This document shows, piece after piece, positions 7,414 to 16,328 of a DNA stretch of 64,000 nucleotides (position 1 is the stretch's first letter; the number at the start of each line of letters is the position of its first letter). The DNA is taken from contig OZ257157.1 of assembly GCA_965279405.1 (NCBI GenBank), positions 2,232,001-2,296,000 of the forward strand. The letters run 5' to 3'. Below the pieces are notes generated by a model. It was given only the letters and a program-made list of their open reading frames with translations, was not told where the DNA came from and made no database searches. Made by a program: the position numbers and the translations under genes. The stretch is from CBDDIP01 sp965279405. GTDB taxonomy: Bacteria > Actinomycetota > Acidimicrobiia > Acidimicrobiales > Ilumatobacteraceae.

Positions 7414-9035
7414 TGCAGCCGATCACGTCGCGCGTCGACCGGACGTCGAAGGAGTTCCGCGCCAACGCGGCGGCGTACGGCGAGCTCGTGTCGACGCTGA
7501 ACGAGCGTCTGCAATGGGCGATCGAGGGCGGTGTCGGGCGGGCGCGCAGCATCGAGCGACACCTCGGTCGCGGCAAGCTGATGGTGCGCGATCGCATCGC
7601 TGCAGTCACCGATCACGACACGCCGTTCCTCGAGCTCTCCACGCTCAGCGGGTTCGGTCAGTACGACGACTCGGCGCCGGGCGCGGGCATCGTGACGGGG
7701 ATCGGCGTCGTGCACGGCGTGCCCTACGTGTTCATCGCCAACGACGCAACGGTGAAGGGCGGCTCGTTGCTGCCGGTGTCGATCAAGAAGCACGTGCGCG
7801 CGCAGCAGATCGCCGACGAGAACGACCTCGGCGTGATCTACCTCGTCGACAGCGGCGGTGCGTTCCTGCCGCTGCAGGACGAGATCTTCCCGGACAAGGA
7901 CCACTTCGGCGGCTCGTTCTTCCGTCAGGCGCGCCTGTCCGCGCGCGGCCTGCCGCAGCTGTCGGTGGTGCTCGGTGGATGCACCGCGGGCGGGGCCTAC
8001 GTGCCGGCGCTGTCGGACGAGGTGATCATGGTGCAGGGCATCGGCCAGATCTTCCTCGGCGGGCCGCCGATCGTGAAGGCCGCACTCGGCGAGATCGTCT
8101 CGGCGGAGGATCTCGGCGGCGCGGAGATGCACACGCGGGTGTCGGGTGTCAGCGACTACCTGACCACCTCGGAGCACGAGGCCTACGCCAAGCTGCGTGA
8201 GATCTGCCAGACGACGAACCAGCGGGCGATCACCGAACGAGCGGGCTGGCTCGACTGGCAGGAGCCGGAGCCGCCGCTGTTCCCCGCAGAGGACCTGTAC
8301 GGGATCGTCAGCGCCGACGACCGCATCCCGTTCTCCGCGGTCGAGATCATCGCCCGCCTCGTCGACGGATCCCGGTTCGCCGAGTTCAAACCGGAGTGGG
8401 GCTCGTCGATCGTCACCGGGTTCGCCCGCATCTGGGGGCACCTCGTCGGCATCATCGCCAACGACGGCATCATCTTCAGCGAGTCGGCGCTGAAGGCGAC
8501 GCACTTCATCGAGCTGTGCGAGCAGCGCCGCATCCCGTTGGTGTTCCTGCAGAACACGTCGGGCTACATGGTCGGCACCGATGCCGAGGCGGGCGGCATC
8601 GCCAAGAACGGAGCGAAGATGGTGGCCGCCGTCGCCAACGCCACGGTGCCGCGCTACACGGTGCTCACCGGCGGCGCGTACGGCGCCGGCAACTACGGCA
8701 TGTGCGGTCGCGGCTTCCAGCCGCGGTTCCTGTTCGCCTGGCCGAACTCGCGGATCGCGACGATGGCGGCCGACACCGCCGAGACCGTGCTCGTCGACAT
8801 CCGCCTCGGCGGGCTCAAGGCGGCGGAGACGACTGAGGCGGACGTCGCCGCGATGCGCGCCGACGTGCGGCGGCAGTACGAGGAGCAGAGCGATCCGTAC
8901 TACGCGACCTCGCGACTCTGGGACGACGGATTGATCGACCCGGTGCACACCCGCGACGCGCTCGGGCTGTGCCTCGCACTCGCCGCGCGACAGGACGAGC
9001 CGCTGCCTGGCCGCGGCCTCGTGTACCGGATGTGA
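7413..9035 (+). CDS. accD1: Acyl-CoA carboxylase beta (carboxyltransferase) subunit, MCC type
   Basis: Transfers carboxyl from carboxybiotin to an acyl-CoA, probably 3-methylcrotonyl-CoA in leucine breakdown. The 540-residue length and the sequence are typical of methylcrotonyl-CoA carboxylase beta and actinobacterial AccD1. The N-terminal crotonase-fold half has GGCTAGGAYVPALSDE (an oxyanion-hole Gly pair) and GQIFLGGPPIVKAALGE; the C-terminal half has NTSGYMVG and GGAYGAGNYGMCGR. The gene starts in the TetR stop codon and is followed after 4 nt by the biotin carboxylase subunit. Geranyl-CoA carboxylase is the main alternative. Confidence 0.88.
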   Translation: MQPITSRVDRTSKEFRANAAAYGELVSTLNERLQWAIEGGVGRARSIERHLGRGKLMVRDRIAAVTDHDTPFLELSTLSGFGQYDDSAPGAGIVTGIGVVHGVPYVFIANDATVKGGSLLPVSIKKHVRAQQIADENDLGVIYLVDSGGAFLPLQDEIFPDKDHFGGSFFRQARLSARGLPQLSVVLGGCTAGGAYVPALSDEVIMVQGIGQIFLGGPPIVKAALGEIVSAEDLGGAEMHTRVSGVSDYLTTSEHEAYAKLREICQTTNQRAITERAGWLDWQEPEPPLFPAEDLYGIVSADDRIPFSAVEIIARLVDGSRFAEFKPEWGSSIVTGFARIWGHLVGIIANDGIIFSESALKATHFIELCEQRRIPLVFLQNTSGYMVGTDAEAGGIAKNGAKMVAAVANATVPRYTVLTGGAYGAGNYGMCGRGFQPRFLFAWPNSRIATMAADTAETVLVDIRLGGLKAAETTEADVAAMRADVRRQYEEQSDPYYATSRLWDDGLIDPVHTRDALGLCLALAARQDEPLPGRGLVYRM

Positions 9036-9039
9036 CCGC

Positions 9040-10920
9040 GTGCGCATCCTGATCGCCAACCGCGGGGAGATCGCCCGTCGGATCATCCGCACCGCACATC
9101 GACTCGGTCATGAGACGGTGGCGGTGTTCGCCGAGCCGGATCGGGACGCGCCGTTCGTGAGCGAAGCATCGAACGCGATCGCGATCGGCCCCGCCGACCT
9201 GAGCCAGTCGTACCTGTCGATCGAGCGCATCCTCGACGCCGCGATGCACAGCGGCGCCTCCGCCGTGCACCCCGGTTACGGGTTCCTGTCGGAGAACGCG
9301 ACGTTCGCTCGCGCCGTCGTCGAGGCCGGTCTGATCTGGATCGGGCCGCACGCGGACGCCGTGCAGCGGATGGGGTCGAAGATCGAGGGACGGCGTCTTG
9401 CGGTCGCGGCCGGGGTGCCCATCATCCCCGGGTTCGACGACTCGCAGGATCCGGCCGACCTCGCAGCGGCAGCCGAGCGAATCGGCTTCCCGGTGCTCGT
9501 GAAGGCTGCGGCCGGTGGTGGGGGCAAGGGCATCCGCATCGTGCACGACGCAGCGTCGTTCGCCGGCGCGCTGAGCGAGGCGATGTCCGAGGCCGCCCGC
9601 TCCTTCGGGGACAGCGCGATGATCGTCGAGCGCTACGTCCAGCGGCCGCGCCACGTCGAGGTGCAGGTCGTCGGCGACCGTCACGGCAACGTGATCCACC
9701 TGGGCACGCGCGAGTGCTCCGTGCAGCGCCGGTACCAGAAGCTGCTCGAGGAGGCGCCGGCGCCGAACCTGCCCGAAGCGACGCGGTCCGGTCTCTGCGC
9801 GTCGGCAACCGAGCTGGCCCGTTCGATGGGCTACGACTCGGCGGGCACGGTCGAGTTCATCGTCGACGACGACACCGGTGACTTCTTCTTCCTCGAGATG
9901 AACACGCGGCTCCAGGTCGAGCACCCGGTCACCGAGCTCGTCACGGGGCTCGACCTCGTCGAGCTGATGATCCGCTCGGCAGACGGCGAGCCGCTCCCGT
10001 TGGTCCAGGACGACGTGACGTTGCGCGGGCATGCGATCGAGGCGCGGATCAACGCCGAGGATCCGGCGGCCGACTTCATGCCGCAGACGGGAACGATCAC
10101 CCACCTCGTCGTGCCGCCCGACGTTCGCTGGGACGCCGGTGTCGTCGAGGGCTCCGTCGTGTCGCCGCACTACGACGCGATGGTCGCCAAGCTGATCGCG
10201 TTCGGCGCCGATCGGACGACGGCGCTCACCAACCTGCGCAGGGCGCTCGACGGACTGCTCATCGGCGGGCTCGTCACCAACGCCGGCTTCCATCGCTGGC
10301 TCGTCGATCAGGCACCGGTGATCGCTGGTCGCGTCACCACCCGGTTCCTCGACGAGACCGAGGTTCCCGATCACGCCGATGTCGACGAGGCAGCGGCGAT
10401 CGCCGCCCGCCTGTGGAGCGAGCACGTGAGCGCCACTGCCGACGCAGGTCCGTGGTCGTCGCTCCCGAGCTTCTCGACGACACCGCATCGCATGCGCCGA
10501 CCGATCCACCTCGAACACCACAGCGGCCACGTCGTGCACGTCGAGGTGCCCGGCGGCGGGTCGCTGCGCCGGCCTGTGGTCGGTGGCGTTCGCGGGAGGT
10601 CCGTCGCGGTGAACGTCGGTGGCGACATGCACACGTTCCGAGTCGTCGGCCGAACCGAGGCGTGGACGCCGACCGCAGACGAGAGCAACGCCCGCGCCGG
10701 CTCGATCGTGTCGCCCTTCCCGTCGGTGGTCACGGAGGTCCCGGTGACCGTTGGCCAGGACGTGCACGCCGGCGACGTCGTCGTCGTCATCGAGGCGATG
10801 AAGATGCTGCACTCGCTGCGCGCCGCTGGTCGCGGCACGGTCACCGAGGTGCGCGTCGTCGTCGGCGAACAGGTGCAGACCAACCAGGTGCTCGTGACGT
10901 TCGAGGAGAGCTCAACATGA
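9040..10920 (+). CDS. accA1: Biotin-dependent acyl-CoA carboxylase alpha subunit
   Basis: Carries biotin carboxylase and the biotin carrier on one chain and is the partner of the upstream beta subunit. The N-terminal biotin carboxylase domain starts MRILIANRGEIARRIIRTA. It has the ATP-grasp Gly-rich loop AAAGGGGKGIRIV (about residues 153-165), the catalytic QVEHPVTE region and an EARINAEDP segment. The biotinyl Lys is K588 in EAMKM near the C-terminus. The 626-residue length is usual for MCC-alpha/AccA1. Its stop overlaps the start of the acyl-CoA dehydrogenase gene (ATGA, 10917-10920), which implies translational coupling. Confidence 0.92.
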   Translation: MRILIANRGEIARRIIRTAHRLGHETVAVFAEPDRDAPFVSEASNAIAIGPADLSQSYLSIERILDAAMHSGASAVHPGYGFLSENATFARAVVEAGLIWIGPHADAVQRMGSKIEGRRLAVAAGVPIIPGFDDSQDPADLAAAAERIGFPVLVKAAAGGGGKGIRIVHDAASFAGALSEAMSEAARSFGDSAMIVERYVQRPRHVEVQVVGDRHGNVIHLGTRECSVQRRYQKLLEEAPAPNLPEATRSGLCASATELARSMGYDSAGTVEFIVDDDTGDFFFLEMNTRLQVEHPVTELVTGLDLVELMIRSADGEPLPLVQDDVTLRGHAIEARINAEDPAADFMPQTGTITHLVVPPDVRWDAGVVEGSVVSPHYDAMVAKLIAFGADRTTALTNLRRALDGLLIGGLVTNAGFHRWLVDQAPVIAGRVTTRFLDETEVPDHADVDEAAAIAARLWSEHVSATADAGPWSSLPSFSTTPHRMRRPIHLEHHSGHVVHVEVPGGGSLRRPVVGGVRGRSVAVNVGGDMHTFRVVGRTEAWTPTADESNARAGSIVSPFPSVVTEVPVTVGQDVHAGDVVVVIEAMKMLHSLRAAGRGTVTEVRVVVGEQVQTNQVLVTFEESST

Positions 10921-12083
10921 CCGACCGGATCCATCGCAACGTCTACACGACCGACGAGCTGCAGGCGATCTACGAGCAGACCACGGCCTTCGTGGCCAAG
11001 GAGGTCGCACCACACGGCGATGCGTGGGAGGCCTCCGGCAAGGTGCCGCGCGAGACGCTCGCGAAGATGGGCGAACTCGGCATGCTCTCGCTGCGCGTGC
11101 CACAGGAGCATGGCGGTCTGGGCATGGGCATGCTCGCGTCCGCCACGTTCAGCGAGGCGATCGGCTCGTCGACGTTCGGAGGCTTCGACGCGACCGTGCT
11201 CGTGCACACCGACATGGCCGGCCCGCACCTCGTCAACTCGGGATCGCCCGAACAGCTGGAGCAGTGGCTGCCGGGCGTGCTGGCGGGCGAGACGATCCTG
11301 GCGATCGCCGTGACGGAGCCCGATGCGGGATCGGACGTCGCTGGCATCAGGTCGGCCGCGGTGAAGGACGGCGACGGCTGGCGGATCAACGGCACGAAGA
11401 TGTTCATCACCAACGGCGTCCACGCCGGGCTGACGATCGTCGCCGCGCGCACCGACCCGCAGAACCGCTACGGCATCACGATGTTCCTCGTGCCGGCCGG
11501 CACCGACGGCTTCTCGGTCGCGTCGAAGCTCGACAAGCACGGTTGGCTGTGCTCGGACACGGCGGAGCTCGTGCTGCACGACGTGTGGGTGCCGGACTCC
11601 GCGATCCTCGGCACCGTGCACCGTGGGTTCTACGAGACGATGAAGAACTTCCAGAACGAGCGGATGGTGCTCGTCGGCATGGGCGTCGGTGCCGCGCAGG
11701 CGGCCATCGACGTGACGAGTGACTACACCCAGAACCGCGCCGCGTTCGGTGGCAGGCTCGGCGACCTCGGGGCGATCCGCCAGCGGATGGCGATGAACCA
11801 GGCGAAGGTCGATGCGGTGCGGGCGTCGATGTACCACGCGGCGTGGCTCGGCGATCAGGGGATCGACAACGTTCGTGCCATGTCGGGCGTGAAAGCTTGG
11901 GGCTGTGAGGTGGTCAACGAGGTGATGTACGACTGCGTGCAGTTCCACGGTGGCTCCGGCTACATGCGCGGCTCGACCGTCGAGCGCATGGCTCGTGACG
12001 CGCGGATCCTGACGATCGGCGGCGGTGCGACGGAAGTGATGCTGGAAGAGGTCGCCAAGCGGTTGATCGGGGTGAGCTCGTGA
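10917..12083 (+). CDS. Acyl-CoA dehydrogenase, isovaleryl-CoA dehydrogenase-like
   Basis: FAD enzyme that oxidises an acyl-CoA to the enoyl-CoA, giving the substrate for the adjacent carboxylase. The 388 residues contain the family signatures AVTEPDAGSDV (about 131-141) and the C-terminal GGSGYMRGSTVERMARDARI. The position that holds the catalytic Glu of medium-chain enzymes is Gly here (TIGGGATEV). A Glu in NFQNERMVL (E248) instead aligns with the catalytic Glu of isovaleryl-CoA dehydrogenase, supporting an isovaleryl-type enzyme. The equivalent gene in the M. tuberculosis cluster is fadE19. It is coupled by 4-base overlaps on both sides. Confidence 0.85.
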   Translation: MTDRIHRNVYTTDELQAIYEQTTAFVAKEVAPHGDAWEASGKVPRETLAKMGELGMLSLRVPQEHGGLGMGMLASATFSEAIGSSTFGGFDATVLVHTDMAGPHLVNSGSPEQLEQWLPGVLAGETILAIAVTEPDAGSDVAGIRSAAVKDGDGWRINGTKMFITNGVHAGLTIVAARTDPQNRYGITMFLVPAGTDGFSVASKLDKHGWLCSDTAELVLHDVWVPDSAILGTVHRGFYETMKNFQNERMVLVGMGVGAAQAAIDVTSDYTQNRAAFGGRLGDLGAIRQRMAMNQAKVDAVRASMYHAAWLGDQGIDNVRAMSGVKAWGCEVVNEVMYDCVQFHGGSGYMRGSTVERMARDARILTIGGGATEVMLEEVAKRLIGVSS

Positions 12084-12940
12084 CGGCGCCGCGTCCGCTC
12101 ACCCGCCTCCGATCGGTGCTCTTCGCTCCTGCCGTGAAGCCCGACGTGCTCGCCAAGCTCGCCGACCGCGGCGCCGACGCCGTCGTGATCGACTGCGAGG
12201 ACGCCACGCCCGCGGTCGCCAAGGCGGAGGCTCGCGTCAACGCCGTCCACTTCGGATCGCAGCTCGCTGCAACCGGCGCGCAGGTGCTGGTACGGATCAA
12301 CTCGGTGTCGAGCGAGTGGTTCGAAGACGACGTCCGTGAAGCGCTCAGCCTGGGCCTCGCGGGTGTCGTGATCCCCAAGGTCGAACGCATCGACGACCTC
12401 GACCGCATCGCCGCCGCACTCGACGCCGCCGGCCATGGCGACCTCGGGATCCTCGCCGGCCTGGAGACCGCGCTCGGCGTCGCCGACGCCCGCGTGCTGC
12501 TCGCCCACCCGCGCGTCGTGGCCGCGTACTTCGGCGCGGAGGACTTCATCGCCGACATGGGCGGTCGGCGCACGATCGGCAACGCCGAGGTCCACTTCGC
12601 TCGTTCCGCTGCCGTGCTCGCGGGACGGCTGGCAGGGCTACCGATGATCGATCAGGTCGTCACGGACTTCCGCAACGGCGACGCGTTCGCGACGGAGGCG
12701 GGCGAGGCTCGAGACCTCGGCTACCGCGGCAAGCTCTGCATCCACCCGAGCCAGGTGCAGCTCGCCCACGACGCGTTCACGCCGACGATGGAGGAGATCG
12801 AGCGGGCACGTCGCCTCGTCGCCGCGCACCGCGCCGCCTCGGCGGCCGGGCTGGCCGCGATCGACTTCGAAGGCCAGATGGTCGACGCCCCGGTCGTCGC
12901 CCAGGCACAGAACCTCATCGACCTCGGGGAGTTCACATGA
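12080..12940 (+). CDS. CitE-like CoA-ester lyase (HpcH/HpaI aldolase family)
   Basis: A 286-residue TIM-barrel lyase that cleaves beta-hydroxyacyl-CoA thioesters with a divalent metal. Family marks are RSVLFAPAVKPDVLAKL at the N-terminus, VVIDCEDATP, VRINSVSSEW (substrate Arg), LAGLETALG (metal Glu) and FGAEDFIADMGG (metal Asp). In M. tuberculosis the equivalent Rv2498c sits in the same gene set and is described as a lyase acting in leucine and itaconate breakdown; from that I infer (R)-3-hydroxy-3-methylglutaryl-CoA or citramalyl-CoA cleavage here. GTG 12080 overlaps the preceding stop by 4 bases. Confidence 0.82.
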   Translation: MTAPRPLTRLRSVLFAPAVKPDVLAKLADRGADAVVIDCEDATPAVAKAEARVNAVHFGSQLAATGAQVLVRINSVSSEWFEDDVREALSLGLAGVVIPKVERIDDLDRIAAALDAAGHGDLGILAGLETALGVADARVLLAHPRVVAAYFGAEDFIADMGGRRTIGNAEVHFARSAAVLAGRLAGLPMIDQVVTDFRNGDAFATEAGEARDLGYRGKLCIHPSQVQLAHDAFTPTMEEIERARRLVAAHRAASAAGLAAIDFEGQMVDAPVVAQAQNLIDLGEFT

Positions 12941-13419
12941 CCACACCGCACCCGCGAGCCCACAGTGGCAAGTGGTTCGAGGAGCTGACGCCCGGCCTCG
13001 TCATCCCGCACGCCATCCGTCGCACGATCACGGAAGCCGACAACGTGCTGTTCACGTCGATCACGATGAACCCGGCGTGGCTGCACCTCGACTTCGACTA
13101 CGCGGCGAACGAAACCGAGTTCGGCAAGCCCCTCGTCAACTCGATGCTCACGTTGGCGATGGTGATCGGCATCAGCGTGCACGAGACGACGCTCGGCACG
13201 ACTGTCGCCAACCTCGGGTTCAAGACGGTCGCCTTCCCAACGCCGATGTTCCACGGCGACACGCTGCACGTCGAGACCGAGGTGATCGAGGCCCGGCTGT
13301 CCACCAGCCGTCCCGGGCAGGGCATCGTCGCCTTCGAGCACCGCGGCTTCAACCAGCGCGATGAGCTGTGCTGCACGGCCGTCCGTTCGGCGTTGATGCT
13401 CGTCACGCCGACGGCGTAG
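12937..13419 (+). CDS. MaoC-family (R)-enoyl-CoA hydratase
   Basis: A 160-residue single hot-dog domain protein of the MaoC/mesaconyl-CoA hydratase group. The family region is visible at TSITMNPAWLHLDFDYAANE (about residues 35-54), where Asn and His replace the more usual Asp-x4-His hydratase pair spacing, followed by NSMLTLAMVIGISV. In the comparable mycobacterial operon (Rv2499c) this protein hydrates the enoyl-CoA made by the carboxylase, feeding the CitE-like lyase. It is the last gene of the operon, ATGA-coupled to the lyase gene. Its 3' end overlaps the convergent MMPL gene by 17 bases. Confidence 0.82.
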   Translation: MTTPHPRAHSGKWFEELTPGLVIPHAIRRTITEADNVLFTSITMNPAWLHLDFDYAANETEFGKPLVNSMLTLAMVIGISVHETTLGTTVANLGFKTVAFPTPMFHGDTLHVETEVIEARLSTSRPGQGIVAFEHRGFNQRDELCCTAVRSALMLVTPTA

Positions 13420-15598
13420 TTGCCACCCTCATCTCGAGCTCCTGTAGGAGCTTGGAGCCCTCGACGTCGAGGTCGGGGAGCTTCTGCAGCCAACCGGGCA
13501 GCCACCACGCCGCCTTGTCGAAGAGGGTCATCACGGCCGGGACGATGATCATGCGCACCACGGTCGCGTCCAGCAGCACGGCGACGGCGAGGCCGATGCC
13601 GAACATCTTGATGATGACATCGTCGCCGAGCACGAAGGCGCCGAAGACGGAGATCATGATCAGTGCAGCAGCGGTGATCACGCGCGCCGAGCTGGCGAGG
13701 CCCTTCAGCACGGCCTGGTGCGGGTCGCCGCTGTGGGAGTGCTCCTCGCGGACGCGGGAGAGGATGAACACCTCGTAGTCCATCGACAGCCCGAAGAGGA
13801 TGCCGAACATGATCGTCGGGATGAACGAGACGATCGGCACGGTCGAGTCGACGCCGATCCAGCTGGCTAGCCAACCCCACTGGAAGATGGCGACGACGAC
13901 GCCGAGCGATCCGCCGATGGAGAGCAAGATCGCGATCGCGGCCTTGATCGGGACGAGGATCGAGCGGAACACGACGAGCAGCAGGATCATCGTCAGGATG
14001 ATCACGAAGGCCATGTACTTGGGCAGCGCGGCGCCGAGCTTGTCGGAGATGTCGATGTTCGACGCGGTGTTGCCGGTGATGAACGTCGAGGCCCCGGTGC
14101 CGGCGATCTCGTTCGAGTCGAAGCTGGCGCGCAGACGATGGACGAGGTTCTCGGTCGCGCTGCTGGACGGGCCCGACTTCGGGATGACCGCGACGATCGC
14201 AGTGTCGCCGGCGGCGTTGGCGACGGGTGCGGCAGCGGCGACGACGTCGGGATCGGCGGTGGCGGCGTCGTGGATGGCGGACAGCGCAGCGGCCGGGTCG
14301 GCGACGCCTTGGAGGTCGACGACGACCGTGAGCGGACCGTTGAACCCGGCGCCGAAGCCGTCGACGAGGATGTCGTACGCCTGTCGCTCGGTCGTGGCCG
14401 GTGCCTTCGTGCCGTCATCGGGCAGACCGAGTCGCATCGACAGCATCGGTGCGGCGAGGACGACCATGACGAGGACGCCGACGACGAGGTACGGCCAGGG
14501 CCGGTCCGTGATCGCCTTGGCGAACCGGCCCGAGAACGTCGTGCGGATGTCGGCGACCTCGCCGGTGGACACCTTGACGCCTGGGATGCGCACGCGGTCG
14601 ATGTTCTCGCCGGCGAACCCGAGCAACGCCGGGACGAGCGTGATCGCCACGAGCACGGCGATGGCAACGGCCGCGGCTGCGCAGAGGCCCATCACCGTGA
14701 GGAACGGGATGCCGGCCACGAACAGACCGGCGAGGGCGATGATCACGGTGCCACCGGCGAACACGACCGCTCCGCCCGATGTCGCGTTGGCGCGAGCAGC
14801 GGACTCCGCGGGCGTCAGCCCTGATGCGAAGAACGCTCGATGGCGGGTGACGATGAACAGCGCGTAGTCGATGCCGACGGCCAGGCCGATCATGATCGCC
14901 AGCGTCGGCGCCGTGCTGCTCATGTCGACGAACGCCGACATCAGCGAGATCCCGAGCACCGCCACGCCGACACCGATCATCGCGGTGAGCAAGGGCAGGC
15001 CCATGGCGAGCACCGAACCGAAGGCGAGCAGCAGCACCACGATCGCGACCGCGAATCCGATCAGCTCCGACGGCGGGTGCGGTTCCTGCACTGCGCGGCT
15101 GACCGCCTGCCCGCTGAACGCGACCTTGATCAGCGCCGGAGCGGCCTCGCGAGTTCCGTCGATGATCGACTGGATCTCCTCCTTGGGGATCTCCGTCGCG
15201 GCCTGATCGAAGCGAACCTCGATGAAGGCGATCCGCCCGTCGGCCGACACCGTGACGCTCGAGGCCGGATCAGCGGGTGCGACGACGTGGGGGAGCAGGA
15301 AGAGGCGCTGGAGCCCGGCGTCGAGCTCCTCCTCGGAGCCGAAGTCGGTGAGCTTGCGACCCTCCGGCGCCTCCAGCGCGATCCGGATGGTGGTGCCGGA
15401 CTGCGCCGGGAACCGCTCGGCGAGCAGGTCGGCGGCATCTTGCGACTCGGTGCCCGGGATCGTCAGCGAATCGGAGGTCTGACCGTTGGCAGCGTTGGAC
15501 CAGACGGCGACGCCGATCAGCAGGGCCACCCATGACAGGAGCACGGTGCGCCGTCTGCGGACGCACCAGTGGCCGAGTCGGTAGAGCAGCTTGGCCAT
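13403..15598 (-). CDS. MMPL-family RND transporter
   Basis: A 731-residue inner-membrane exporter of the MMPL/RND type, commonly for lipids or hydrophobic compounds. The layout is one N-terminal membrane helix after a basic stretch (HWCVRRRRTVLLS), a periplasmic loop, a block of five to six helices with the conserved GIDYALFIVTRHR motif (proton-relay region), a second periplasmic loop and a second helix block with FGLSMDYEVFILSRVRE. ATG 15598 has a good ribosome site (GGGAG) 9 nt upstream and gives the expected start. The gene is divergent from a TetR gene, with palindromes between them, so it is probably repressed by that protein. Confidence 0.88.
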   Translation of the reverse strand: MAKLLYRLGHWCVRRRRTVLLSWVALLIGVAVWSNAANGQTSDSLTIPGTESQDAADLLAERFPAQSGTTIRIALEAPEGRKLTDFGSEEELDAGLQRLFLLPHVVAPADPASSVTVSADGRIAFIEVRFDQAATEIPKEEIQSIIDGTREAAPALIKVAFSGQAVSRAVQEPHPPSELIGFAVAIVVLLLAFGSVLAMGLPLLTAMIGVGVAVLGISLMSAFVDMSSTAPTLAIMIGLAVGIDYALFIVTRHRAFFASGLTPAESAARANATSGGAVVFAGGTVIIALAGLFVAGIPFLTVMGLCAAAAVAIAVLVAITLVPALLGFAGENIDRVRIPGVKVSTGEVADIRTTFSGRFAKAITDRPWPYLVVGVLVMVVLAAPMLSMRLGLPDDGTKAPATTERQAYDILVDGFGAGFNGPLTVVVDLQGVADPAAALSAIHDAATADPDVVAAAAPVANAAGDTAIVAVIPKSGPSSSATENLVHRLRASFDSNEIAGTGASTFITGNTASNIDISDKLGAALPKYMAFVIILTMILLLVVFRSILVPIKAAIAILLSIGGSLGVVVAIFQWGWLASWIGVDSTVPIVSFIPTIMFGILFGLSMDYEVFILSRVREEHSHSGDPHQAVLKGLASSARVITAAALIMISVFGAFVLGDDVIIKMFGIGLAVAVLLDATVVRMIIVPAVMTLFDKAAWWLPGWLQKLPDLDVEGSKLLQELEMRVATTPSA

Positions 15599-15654
15599 GG
15601 CGGAATTCTCCCTCGAGACGTTCGGCGCGGGTGCACCGGCTCCTGCAACTCTAT

Positions 15655-15706
15655 GCAAGATTGCAGTCGACTGCAACTAGTTTCTGACAGTGGAGTGCAA
15701 ACTTGC
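15655..15706. promoter_or_regulatory. Operator region of MMPL/TetR pair
   Basis: A perfect 16-bp palindrome TTGCAGTCGACTGCAA lies at 15661-15676. Two copies of GCAA-NN-TTGC flank or overlap it, at 15655-15664 and 15697-15706. All lie between the divergent MMPL and TetR starts, so they are likely binding sites for the TetR protein. Confidence 0.6.
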
Positions 15707-15715
15707 TCTCTGAGG

Positions 15716-15721
15716 TATGTT
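15716..15721 (+). promoter_or_regulatory. -10-like box of the TetR gene at 15729
   Basis: TATGTT lies 7 nt before ATG 15729 and contains the alternative ATG 15717. It favours the shorter, leaderless start. Confidence 0.4.
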
Positions 15722-15728
15722 TGCGTTC

Positions 15729-16325
15729 ATGCAACCATCGGGTCTGCGAGAACGATCCCGCCTCCGCCGCCACGACGAGATCCAACGAGCGGCGATGCGC
15801 CTGTTCGCCGAGCACGGCTACGACGCCACGACGATCGCCGAGATCGCGGCGGCCGTTCCGGTGGCGCCGCGCACCGTGTCGCTGTACTTCCCGACCAAGC
15901 TCGACCTGGCGATGTCCTACGCCGACGGCATCGCGCAGCGACTCGCCGATGCGATCGAGGCCGGCCAGTCCGGTGACGGCCGATCTGGCGATTCGACCCT
16001 CGGCGTGCTGCGCCGTTGGCTCGATGCCGAGATCGTCGGCGAACCTGAGTCCATCGGTCTGCTCCGTGCGATGCACGAGAAGAACCCGACGCTGCGCGGC
16101 ATCACGACGCCGGCAACCGAGCGCGCGCGCGACGTCATGGCAGCATCGATCGCTCGCGACCTCGGCCGAGAGGCGGACGACGTCGCCGTGGCGATCGTCG
16201 GCGGCGCGATCTCGGGCGTCCTCGCTGTGCTCCTGGCTCTGGATCCGGGCGATGGGAGCATCGGCGAGCAGTACGACGTGGCGATGCGCCTGCTCGCTTC
16301 GGCGTTCGCCGCAGTGCAGCAGTAG
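15729..16325 (+). CDS. TetR-family regulator, divergent to MMPL transporter
   Basis: A 198-residue repressor. The helix-turn-helix domain is clear at about residues 15-60 (IQRAAMRLFAEHGYDATTIAEIAAAVPVAPRTVSLYFPTKLDL, with the YFPTKLDL end typical of TetR). The C-terminal half has no recognised ligand signature. ATG 15729 is preferred over ATG 15717 because a TATGTT box lies just upstream of it; the longer form adds MFAF. Its likely target is the divergent MMPL exporter through the TGCA-type palindromes between them. A 3-nt gap separates its stop from the convergent AurF-like gene. Confidence 0.85.
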   Translation: MQPSGLRERSRLRRHDEIQRAAMRLFAEHGYDATTIAEIAAAVPVAPRTVSLYFPTKLDLAMSYADGIAQRLADAIEAGQSGDGRSGDSTLGVLRRWLDAEIVGEPESIGLLRAMHEKNPTLRGITTPATERARDVMAASIARDLGREADDVAVAIVGGAISGVLAVLLALDPGDGSIGEQYDVAMRLLASAFAAVQQ

Positions 16326-16328
16326 GGC

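Noticed and set aside
12937..15598. Possible operon of MaoC with the MMPL gene
   Set aside because: They are on opposite strands and overlap only at their 3' ends by 17 bases.
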